The notes under the pieces were generated by a model that saw only the letters and a program-made list of their open reading frames with translations, did not search any database and was not told where the DNA came from. DNA of 64,000 nucleotides from CAYZWU01 sp964482235. Its GTDB lineage: Bacteria > Planctomycetota > B15-G4 > CAYZWU01. The first letter of the stretch is position 1, and the number at the start of each line of letters is the position of its first letter. The position numbers and the translations under genes are program-made. Below are positions 57,189 through 64,000 of the stretch, in pieces. The stretch spans positions 10,245-74,244 of the forward strand of contig CAYZWU010000023.1 of the NCBI GenBank assembly GCA_964482235.1, written 5' to 3'.

Positions 57189-59249
57189 CTATCGCCCTTC
57201 CCGGAGCTTCTGCAGCCTGGCGTCCAGGACCCCGCGGCTGGGATCGTTCGGCGGCACCATGCTCCGGGCTGTCTCGATCGCCCTGATGGCGTCGGGTCTT
57301 CTGCCCACCTCCCTGTAGATCGTGGCGAGGAAGACCCACCACGACACGTTTCGGGGCTGCAGCCTGACAGCTTCCTCGATCCTCGCGATTCCCACCTCGT
57401 TCTTCTGGCTGCAGAGCAGCTGGCCGAGGAAGAAGTGGGCTTCCGCGAAGAGGGGATTGATCTTCACCGCCTCCCTCAGGTGGAGGATCGCCTCGTCGAC
57501 CTTTTCAGTGCCGCCCTGAACGAGCAGGCGGGAGAGGCCGAAGTGCGACTCCGCGCTCCGGGGATTGATCTCGAGCACGTTTCTGTAAAGCTTCTCCGCC
57601 TCCTGGGTCTCGCCACGGCCGGCGTAGATCGTGGCCAACCCGACAGCTGCCAGCTCGTAGGCCTCGCCCGCGTGGCTGCCCTTGAACGCGAGCTTCAGCT
57701 CGCGCTCGGCCGCGCCGACATCTCCCTTCTGCAGGAGCGCCCAGCCGAGCTGGCGGTGGAGCGGCGCGTAGTCCGACTTCAGCTTCAGTCCGGCGCGGAA
57801 AAACTTGATCGCCTCGTCGAGGTTGCCGGCACGCTGCTCGATGTCGCCCAGGATCACGTAGCCCTGGAAGGCGGGATCGATGATCTTTTCCGGCCTGTCG
57901 TTTACCCACCAGAAGGCGGGAACGAGAAAGATGATTCCGAGACCGGCAGGGATCCATCTTTTCTCGCGGACGGCTTGAGCCAGGCTCTGGACGGCGGCGC
58001 AGGCTAGTAGAATCAGGATCGGGGTCACGGGGATCCTGTACCGCGTGCAGACGAAGAAGAGGATGACCGAGGCGGAGTAGATCAGGACGAATCCCCAGAG
58101 GGGAAAGAGGCGCCAGGACCTTCGAAAGCAGAGGAGAAGCCCCAGGAGAGCCAGCGGGCCGATGAGCCCGAACCCGATCGGCAGGATCTTCACCACGGGA
58201 GCGAACTGCTCGGCAAAGAAGCGGATCGGCTGGTTGTTGGCGATCTCGGCGTTGGTCCAGAAGTAGCGGACCTTCCTTGCAGTCAGGTCGAGCCACGCGC
58301 CCGGCTCCCCGGTGATGTAGTCGAAGGATCGCTCGAAGAAGTGCTCCGACACCTCGGAGGGCTTCAGCTTCTTCCCTTCCGCCTCCTCGGCCTGGGCGAT
58401 GGCGCCGAAGTAGCCGCCCCACCAGTCCGGGGGCGTGCCCGGCACGACGGCGCGCGTGCCGTCCGATTCCGGATTGTTGCCGATGTAGAAGTTGACCCCT
58501 CCCTGGGAGGAGATCAGGACCATATCGTCGCCCTCGACGTAGTTGCGGATCGTGACCGGCAGGATCGGGACGAGGCAGAGCAGACCGAACAGGAAGGCGC
58601 GGACAAAGGACCTCTTCCAGTGAGTGCGATCGGATAGCAGGATCCAGAGGCAGACGGCCAGTCCGAAGAGCAGGATGTTCGGCCGCGCCAGGGCCGAGAG
58701 CCCCATGATGAAGCCGCTGGTCAGATAGAGCGGCAGGGAGCGGTTGTCCTGCGCCCGGATGAGCAGCCAGAGGAAGAGCAGGTCGAGAAAGACGATCAGA
58801 GGAACGATGAGCAGCTCCCCCTCGAAATAGAGGAAGAGCCAGTACGTGGCCGCCACGATCCCCGCCGCGGCACCGACGATCCTTCCGAAAAGGCGGCGGC
58901 CGATCACGAACACCAGGCCGCAGCTCAGGGCACCCATGGCGCCCTGGATGATCCGGGGGATCAGGTAGTCTTCACCGAAGAGGCTGAAGCAGGTTCCGAG
59001 AAACCAGGGATAGAGGGGGGCGCGGAAGAAGGGCATCCCCTCCATGAACGACTTCCCCTCCACGAAAGCCCGCGCCCACTGGGCGTGATAGAGGGGGTCC
59101 ATGATCGGCTTGTCGAAGATGGGATTGTCCCTGTACTGGTAGATGTAGATGAGGCGGAGGATGAAGGCACCGGCCACGATGGATAGAAAGAGGATCCGGT
59201 CCTTCCATTCCTTGTAGAAGAAAGAACTGTCTTTGAGGTTGTCGTTCAT
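57189..59249 (-). CDS. GT39-type membrane glycosyltransferase with C-terminal TPR repeats
   Basis: 686 residues. About eleven membrane segments start at residue 17. The first loop has FDKPIMDPLYHAQWARAFVE, with Asp near the catalytic position of PMT/ArnT enzymes, and FFRAPLYPWFLGTCFSLFGE. A later loop NFYIGNNPESDGTRAVVPGT matches its paralog at 33084. From about residue 475 there are five or so TPR units (AFQGYVILGDIEQRAGNLDE, APLHRQLGWALLQKGDVGAA, NPRSAESHFGLSRLLVQGGT). It probably glycosylates envelope lipids or proteins, the TPR tail selecting the acceptor or partner. A 20-base repeat array lies just upstream. Confidence 0.87.
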   Translation of the reverse strand: MNDNLKDSSFFYKEWKDRILFLSIVAGAFILRLIYIYQYRDNPIFDKPIMDPLYHAQWARAFVEGKSFMEGMPFFRAPLYPWFLGTCFSLFGEDYLIPRIIQGAMGALSCGLVFVIGRRLFGRIVGAAAGIVAATYWLFLYFEGELLIVPLIVFLDLLFLWLLIRAQDNRSLPLYLTSGFIMGLSALARPNILLFGLAVCLWILLSDRTHWKRSFVRAFLFGLLCLVPILPVTIRNYVEGDDMVLISSQGGVNFYIGNNPESDGTRAVVPGTPPDWWGGYFGAIAQAEEAEGKKLKPSEVSEHFFERSFDYITGEPGAWLDLTARKVRYFWTNAEIANNQPIRFFAEQFAPVVKILPIGFGLIGPLALLGLLLCFRRSWRLFPLWGFVLIYSASVILFFVCTRYRIPVTPILILLACAAVQSLAQAVREKRWIPAGLGIIFLVPAFWWVNDRPEKIIDPAFQGYVILGDIEQRAGNLDEAIKFFRAGLKLKSDYAPLHRQLGWALLQKGDVGAAERELKLAFKGSHAGEAYELAAVGLATIYAGRGETQEAEKLYRNVLEINPRSAESHFGLSRLLVQGGTEKVDEAILHLREAVKINPLFAEAHFFLGQLLCSQKNEVGIARIEEAVRLQPRNVSWWVFLATIYREVGRRPDAIRAIETARSMVPPNDPSRGVLDARLQKLREGR

Positions 59250-59284
59250 GTTCCGGCTCGATCCATGGCACGTCGCTTGATCTC

Positions 59285-59332
59285 TTATCGACTCGGTCGA
59301 TTTCTTATCGACTCGGTCGATTTCTTATCGAC
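59285..59332. repeat. Tandem 20-base repeat with palindromic core
   Basis: TTATCGACTCGGTCGATTTC occurs at 59285-59304 and 59305-59324, with a third partial copy TTATCGAC to 59332. ATCGAC-TCG-GTCGAT is a perfect 6-bp inverted repeat in each full copy. It lies between the GT39 start and the end of the HEAT-repeat gene, both on the minus strand, so it may carry promoter or terminator functions. Confidence 0.85.
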
Positions 59333-59385
59333 AAGAGAGGGTGTTTTCTTCCGCCATCCCCGGCCAGGCGTCCTGTTCGTTTCCG

Positions 59386-62289
59386 TCACTCTCGCTGCCT
59401 GCGGAACGGCGAGCGGCACCGGGCCTTCTCGAGGAGCCGGTCGGCTCGTTCGCCCTCCCCCTGGTCGCGGAGCACCCGCGACTCGAGGCGCAGCGCCTCG
59501 GAGATCATGGAGGATCGGGGATCGTACCCGATGAAGGAATCGGAATCACCCAGCTCCTGCCGCACCACGGTGCGTTGTGGCGGATGATATTTCAAGATGA
59601 AATAGGCAAGCCTGTAGTGACGGGCCGCTTCGGCCGTCATCTTCCCGGCCGCGGCCCGATCGCCCAGGGCCACGCAGAGCCTGAACTCGGCAGGCGACAT
59701 GTCCGGCCGGCAGCGGAAGGTGAGCTGGGCGAGGAGGTCACTCAGCTCGGGGCAGCGACCCGACTGGAGCAATCCGCGGCAGAGCACGCCGAAGACGGCG
59801 TCTCCCATCTTGAAGATGTCGCCCGATTCCTCGAGCGCCGCGATCTCGTCGAGCATGACCTTCTCGATGATCGGATCGGGGTAATGGAGCAGCGCGTCCA
59901 TCACGTTGGCCGCCCAGTGGTGCTTCTCGATGTGGATCGGTCCGCCCGTCTCGGCGTGCCACATGTCGAGGATCGCCTGCTTTCTTCGGGCGCGGCTGGC
60001 CCGGAAGAGCAGCCCGGCCAGCAGGGGCGGCGTCTCGGGATCGCGGTGCTCGGCCAGGGCCTGGGCGGCGAAGAGCGCCAGGGCCTGATTCTCCTCGTTG
60101 CCGAGAAGGAAGGAGCTCTGTCCCGTTCGAGCCTCATCCAGGAAGCGGGATAGCCTCTGCCGCAGCTGCCAGATCGCTTCGGCGTCGCGGCTGCGGACCA
60201 GGGCGCGGATCGCCTCCTCGGCGGCGCCGCGGCCCATGTCGAAACCCGCCGCCGACAGCTCCATGAGGCGGGGCTTCACATCGACCGCCCGGTCGGAGCT
60301 CAACGCCTCGATGGCAGCGGTAAGGATCTGGAAGTCGCTCTCCGTCCTGATGATCCTGATGATGAAGCCGGCAGCCGCGGATTCGAGGCCCGATCCCTTT
60401 ATCGCCTTCAGGAGCGTGGCCTGCGCGTGGCTGGTGAAGGCGGGAAACGCCGCCTCCAGCAGCTCGATGCATCCGGGATCCCCTCGCATCATCAGGGCCT
60501 GCAACGCCCTCTTCTTCAGGAGAACGTTCTCGTCCCGGACCATGCGGTGCAGCAGTTCGCCTGTCCGGGATCCCGATGATTCGCCCAGGGCGGTGGCCAG
60601 GCGGACGACCCAGCTGGAGTCCTTCTCCTGCCACTGCTTCTCCACTTCCGCGGCGATGAAGGCGTCGGCTTCCGGCTCGTCGAGGCGGATCATGGCGAGA
60701 AGGATCCGTTCCCGATCCTCGATGCCGGGGCGAAGGGCGTAGAGGGACCTGAGTCCGGCAACGGCAGGGGGGACGGTCTCGGGCTCCGCGATCCGCGAGA
60801 GGGCCGCTCCCGCCTCGATGGCGGCCGGTCCGGTTGATTCGATCTCGGCCAGCAGGATGGAGGTCACGATGGGGAGGTTGGTCCCGCGCGCCGCGTCGGC
60901 CAGCATGGTGGCCAGGCTGCCTCTTCTACGGGGCACGACTTCGGCCCGGAACCTGGCGCCCAGGTCGTCCACCAGGGCCTCGGGCGGATCCCGCAGCCTG
61001 CAGAGAGCGCCGAAGGCGGTGCGGGCCGCTTCACCCGTTTCGTTGATCGCTGTTTTGGTCAGAAGACGCACGAGAGCCGGATGCTCCTTATGTCCGGTGA
61101 AGATGGCGGCCTGCTTGACCGCCTTCTCCCTGAGGTCGCCCTCGAGAAGGGGAAAGACCGCGGCCAGAGCTTCCGCTCCCTCGGCAAAGGTGCCTCTGTC
61201 CAGGTAGTTCAGGCAGGCCGATACGATCTCCTCGTTCTCGATACGGGTGCGACACCAACGATCGAGCACGGGGATCGAGCTCCGTCCCAGGGCGGAAACG
61301 AGGAGGTAGACGATCTGGCCGGGGGGGTGCTTGTTCGCGTTGATCTCCGATTCGAGCAGACGGATCAGGCTGCCGGGAGCCTGATGGCCGAGCCAGCCGA
61401 TCAACGTGTCCGCCGCATCGGCCACTTTCCCTTCCTGGACCATGGAGAGCGCGATGAGCCGGGGAAACCGGGAGACGACCGCCTCGAGCCCGCTTTCCCT
61501 GTCGCTGGTTGCCACCAGGGCATTGAGAGCCATCAAGCCGTTCGGGGAGAGGCCCTCCCTCTCGACGACTTCTCTAAAGAAAGCCTCATTGCCGGGCCGG
61601 GCCAGCGGAAGGCAGCTGATCAGGAAGCGGCGGAGCTCGGCAGACGAGAGTCCTGCCGCTGCGTCCCGGAGAAGGTCGGCGGAAAGATCGGCCTCCAGGT
61701 CGTCCATGAAATGCAGGGCCGCCCTTCGGATCTCGGGATCGCGATCGCCTATCGCTGCGAGAACCGGTCCGGCTGCCTCGGGATGCCCCGAGGCGGTCAG
61801 AGCCAGGACGGCGGCGCGCCGCACGGACCAGAACGGATCGTCGAGGAGAGGGAGAATGAGATCGATCTCCTTCAGCCGGAACGCGGAGTTCCTGATCCCC
61901 TGCAGGGCTGCCGCGCGCACGGTGAAGCTCGGGTCGTTCAGGAAGGGCAGGAACCGCTCCGGCTCCCGCCTCTGGCTGGCAAGGACCTGGACAGCAGCCA
62001 GTCTCCTGAAGATCAGCCGGTCCGCCGCCAGGCTGTCGACGGCAGGCAAGGCGGCATCGCCGATTCCGGCGAGAACGGAAACGGCCAGCTCGCGTTCCAC
62101 GTGGGGTGATTCCAGTCGGATCGCTGCAGCCGATCTCCCGGCCAGATCGGAGTGGTCCTCCGGCGCGTCGGCTCCGGCAGGATCGAACAGGCTCAGCAGA
62201 AGGAGGATGATCCCGGCCCGCACCATGCCGCGAGGCGTGAGGGCGGGAAGGCGGGTAGATGGCGAAAAGGCACGCCGGCCGTCAGTCAA
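59386..62289 (-). CDS. Large HEAT-repeat protein, probably exported
   Basis: 967 residues from a TTG at 62289 that follows the nnrD stop by one base; an ATG at 62226 is the alternative. An N-terminal hydrophobic stretch (MVRAGIILLLLSLFDPAGAD) looks like a signal peptide. The rest is a long alpha-solenoid of HEAT-type repeats, for example FLPFLNDPSFTVRAAALQGI, LLDDPFWSVRRAAVLALTAS and AAIGDRDPEIRRAALHFMDD. I see no enzyme motif. Such solenoids act as scaffolds. Its translational coupling to nnrD is odd for the two roles and may only reflect compact gene packing. Confidence 0.8.
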   Translation of the reverse strand: MTDGRRAFSPSTRLPALTPRGMVRAGIILLLLSLFDPAGADAPEDHSDLAGRSAAAIRLESPHVERELAVSVLAGIGDAALPAVDSLAADRLIFRRLAAVQVLASQRREPERFLPFLNDPSFTVRAAALQGIRNSAFRLKEIDLILPLLDDPFWSVRRAAVLALTASGHPEAAGPVLAAIGDRDPEIRRAALHFMDDLEADLSADLLRDAAAGLSSAELRRFLISCLPLARPGNEAFFREVVEREGLSPNGLMALNALVATSDRESGLEAVVSRFPRLIALSMVQEGKVADAADTLIGWLGHQAPGSLIRLLESEINANKHPPGQIVYLLVSALGRSSIPVLDRWCRTRIENEEIVSACLNYLDRGTFAEGAEALAAVFPLLEGDLREKAVKQAAIFTGHKEHPALVRLLTKTAINETGEAARTAFGALCRLRDPPEALVDDLGARFRAEVVPRRRGSLATMLADAARGTNLPIVTSILLAEIESTGPAAIEAGAALSRIAEPETVPPAVAGLRSLYALRPGIEDRERILLAMIRLDEPEADAFIAAEVEKQWQEKDSSWVVRLATALGESSGSRTGELLHRMVRDENVLLKKRALQALMMRGDPGCIELLEAAFPAFTSHAQATLLKAIKGSGLESAAAGFIIRIIRTESDFQILTAAIEALSSDRAVDVKPRLMELSAAGFDMGRGAAEEAIRALVRSRDAEAIWQLRQRLSRFLDEARTGQSSFLLGNEENQALALFAAQALAEHRDPETPPLLAGLLFRASRARRKQAILDMWHAETGGPIHIEKHHWAANVMDALLHYPDPIIEKVMLDEIAALEESGDIFKMGDAVFGVLCRGLLQSGRCPELSDLLAQLTFRCRPDMSPAEFRLCVALGDRAAAGKMTAEAARHYRLAYFILKYHPPQRTVVRQELGDSDSFIGYDPRSSMISEALRLESRVLRDQGEGERADRLLEKARCRSPFRRQRE

Positions 62290-62290
62290 T

Positions 62291-63151
62291 TCAGCACCCG
62301 TTCCCGTTTGAATAAGACCGGAACGCCTGGGGCAGATGATCGAGAATGTCGTTGGCTGTCAGGGAGATCTGTCCCACCGATGCGGCGGCCAGGTCTCCGG
62401 CCAGACCATGGATGTGTGCTCCGAGCGCAGCCGCCTCGAAAGGATCGTCGATCACGTGCAGCAAGGATGCGATCAATCCGGTGAGCACGTCGCCGCTGCC
62501 GGCTGTGGCCATGCCCGGATTGCCTGTTTCGTTGACATGATACCTCTCGCCGTCGGTGACCACCGTTCCATGGCCCTTGAGAAGCACGATCGACCTGAGG
62601 CGCCGGGCCAGCTCCCGCGCGGCGTCGAGGCGCTTCGTCTCGTCGGGAGGGGTCCGCGTCTTGGCCAGGCGTGCGAACTCGCCGGGGTGGGGAGTGAGGA
62701 TCGTGGGATTCTTCCTCTTCTGGACAACGGAAAGATCCCTGGCCAGGATATTGAGTCCGTCGGCATCCACCACCAGGGGAAGCGGGATGTCGCGGATGAG
62801 GGACAGAACCAGCCCCGCTGTATCGGGCTCGAAGCCGATTCCCGGTCCGAGGGCCATAACATCCGCATTCTCAACAGCCTGCAGGATTGGAGAGGCCGCA
62901 TCCCTTCCGAGAGTTCCCTTGTCCGTTTCAGGACACGGCACGAGCGTGTAGCAGCTGAAATGAGAGGAGACGGCCGTGGCGGCAGTCAGGGGAACGGCAA
63001 TCCGGACCAGCCCGGCGCCGCCTCTCAGCGCCGCGGCTCCTGCCAGCGAGGCGGCTCCCGGCATGGCTCTGGATCCGCCCACGATGAGGATTTTTCCGAA
63101 CTTTCCCTTGTGGGCCGTTTCCGCACGGGCGGGAATGGTGGGTAATTCCAT
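62291..63151 (-). CDS. nnrD: ADP-dependent NAD(P)H-hydrate dehydratase
   Basis: 286 residues from the ATG at 63151. It repairs hydrated NAD(P)H with ADP in the cytoplasm. The ribokinase-like fold has GKILIVGGSRAMPGAASLAG, ALRGGAGLVRIAVP, DVMALGPGIGF, VVDADGLNILA, TILTPHPGEFARL, GHGTVVTDGERYHVNETGNP and the catalytic GNPGMATAGSGDVLTGLIAS (Asp of GSGD). It lacks the N-terminal epimerase (NnrE) domain that many bacteria have fused. The last base before its stop leads straight into the TTG of the HEAT gene. Confidence 0.95.
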   Translation of the reverse strand: MELPTIPARAETAHKGKFGKILIVGGSRAMPGAASLAGAAALRGGAGLVRIAVPLTAATAVSSHFSCYTLVPCPETDKGTLGRDAASPILQAVENADVMALGPGIGFEPDTAGLVLSLIRDIPLPLVVDADGLNILARDLSVVQKRKNPTILTPHPGEFARLAKTRTPPDETKRLDAARELARRLRSIVLLKGHGTVVTDGERYHVNETGNPGMATAGSGDVLTGLIASLLHVIDDPFEAAALGAHIHGLAGDLAAASVGQISLTANDILDHLPQAFRSYSNGNGC

Positions 63152-63396
63152 GATCCGCGACCTTTTTGTTGTTGTGCTATTATAAAAAGCTGAACGAATG
63201 ATCCCCACGGCAATCGGCTGCCTCGAATCGGCGGAACGACGCCGCTGGCGGGTCCGAATCGTGAGAAAGATTGAACAGGAGCATTAAACGGAATCAAAGG
63301 GTATGATACAAAGAAAAATCGGGTCTCCAGGTCGGGTACGGATCGACGTGTGGCGGAGGCTGACGAGATCTGCTTTGTCGGGATGAGGAGTGAACA

Positions 63397-63837
63397 ATGA
63401 TTCCCGTTGAACTTTCCAGAATCGTTATTCGTGACATGAGCGATCAGCAGTACATCTACGTGTCCGAAAAGAATGGAAAGCGCTCCTTTCCCATTGTCAT
63501 CGGGATATTTGAGGCCATGGAGATCCAGCGTAAGATCTCCAGGATCACCACTCCCCGTCCCATGACGCACGACCTGGTCCGCCGCCTCATCGAGTCGCTG
63601 GGCGCCGAGCTCAAGCAGCTGGTTGTCAACGACCTCAAGGATGGAACCTTCTACGCCGAGCTGCACCTGATCCAGAACGGCAGGGAGATTCGCGTGGACT
63701 GCCGTCCCAGCGACGCCATCGCCCTGTCGGCAGCGGCCGGCACCCCGATCTTCGTCGAGGAGCACGTGATGGACATGGTCGGCAAGGAGGAGGGCGATGA
63801 AATCGATTCCGGCGAGGGGGAAGACCTTTTTTCCTAG
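63397..63837 (+). CDS. Bifunctional nuclease family protein (DUF151)
   Basis: 146 residues, normal length. MIPVELSRIVIRDMSDQQYI, RSFPIVIGIFEAMEIQRKIS, PRPMTHDLVRRLIESLGAEL, FYAELHLIQNGREIRVDCRP and SDAIALSAAAGTPIFVEEHV cover the whole BFN fold, including the conserved D-C-R-P-S-D-A-I-A-L motif. Plant BFN homologs have RNase and DNase activity; bacterial roles are unclear. The C-terminus is acidic. AGGAG lies before the ATG. It is the last protein gene, about 70 bases before tRNA-Ser. Confidence 0.95.
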   Translation: MIPVELSRIVIRDMSDQQYIYVSEKNGKRSFPIVIGIFEAMEIQRKISRITTPRPMTHDLVRRLIESLGAELKQLVVNDLKDGTFYAELHLIQNGREIRVDCRPSDAIALSAAAGTPIFVEEHVMDMVGKEEGDEIDSGEGEDLFS

Positions 63838-63908
63838 CGCCCGATCTGGTAGACTGCGCCGCTTGCTCAGCAGCCCGCTGAACAATTCATACTGACGGAC
63901 TGCTAAAC

Positions 63909-63998
63909 GGAGGGATGGCAGAGTGGTCGATTGCGGCGGCCTTGAAAGCCGTTGACCTCTTCGGAGGTCCGTGGGTTCGAATCCTACTCCCTCCGCCA
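63909..63998 (+). tRNA. tRNA-Ser (TGA anticodon)
   Basis: The acceptor GGAGGGA pairs with TCCCTCC before G-CCA. The D arm, the anticodon loop CTTGAAA (anticodon TGA, reading UCA) and a long variable arm built on GACCTCTTCGGAGGTC are all present, with T-loop GGTTCGAATCC. CCA is encoded. It is a normal serine tRNA, not the tRNA-Sec, whose anticodon is TCA. Confidence 0.97.
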
Positions 63999-64000
63999 GA

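Noticed and set aside
63909..63998. Possible tRNA-Sec, given the two TGA-containing genes
   Set aside because: The anticodon is TGA (reads UCA), the acceptor stem is 7 bp and the variable arm is that of a normal serine tRNA. A tRNA-Sec needs anticodon TCA and an 8-bp acceptor stem.

Overview
The window is a GC-rich bacterial chromosome segment, about 60-65% GC by eye. It is dense with short-spaced, overlapping gene strings on both strands and uses GTG and TTG starts freely. Secreted propeller and VCBS proteins, lipoproteins, glycoside hydrolases and an exopolysaccharide-type locus sit among ordinary housekeeping genes (trpS, lepA, hemW-like, tag, kbl, tdk, NAD(P)HX dehydratase, tRNA-Ser). This suggests a Gram-negative-like heterotroph from a poorly sampled lineage such as PVC, FCB or a candidate phylum. 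I cannot name the phylum from sequence alone. TGA is used as a normal stop, but two genes carry a TGA that looks recoded as selenocysteine.

Layout. 1-4.7 kb: an edge-truncated DUF362 gene, then an operon of a metal-permease/SPFH fusion with HflC-like and HflK-like proteins. 4.7-7.4 kb: an S9 peptidase lipoprotein. 7.5-12.0 kb: trpS, then a tight string of isochorismatase-like hydrolase, TrxR-like flavoprotein, RlmN-like radical SAM enzyme and PEP synthase/PPDK regulator. 12.0-12.6 kb: a gene-free stretch holding two long hairpins of one repeat family. 12.6-16.45 kb: a PAS sensor, a propeller lipoprotein and a 5'-truncated beta-helix/PA14 gene. At about 16.45 kb this gene meets a 5'-truncated glycosyltransferase head to head, which marks a rearrangement or an assembly join. 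16.45-21.9 kb: an exopolysaccharide-like string of glycosyltransferases and hexapeptide acyltransferases. 21.9-27.0 kb: a GT26 glycosyltransferase fused to two STAS domains, a free STAS antagonist, an RsbW-type kinase and a large REC-PAS-PAS-phosphatase-kinase protein. Together these form a partner-switching module beside the polysaccharide genes.

27-35.9 kb: transglutaminase, metallophosphoesterase, thymidine kinase, kbl, DUF89, a GT39-TPR protein and an M42 peptidase. 36.1-37.4 kb and 56.1-57.1 kb: two paralogous secreted VCBS-repeat genes, each interrupted by an in-frame TGA at residue 104-105. In each the TGA is followed at once by a Cys codon and by a hairpin that fits bacterial SECIS rules. 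They look like members of an unrecognised selenoprotein family with a Sec-Cys pair. 37.7-48.7 kb: LOG, VIT-like, PEBP and ArsC-like genes, a carboxypeptidase-regulatory-like lipoprotein, a secreted endonuclease-fold protein, a beta-helix remnant, lepA, hemW-like, DUF1579 and tag. 48.8-56 kb: a sialidase-GH43 fusion, a GH106-like enzyme and small or membrane proteins. 57.2-64 kb: a second GT39-TPR protein, a HEAT-repeat protein, nnrD, a DUF151 nuclease and tRNA-Ser(TGA).

The most notable points are the paired Sec-Cys VCBS genes, the permease-SPFH-Hfl operon, the GT26-STAS partner-switching module, the large-hairpin repeat family, several loci of tandem short palindromes, and the head-to-head truncation at 16.45 kb.
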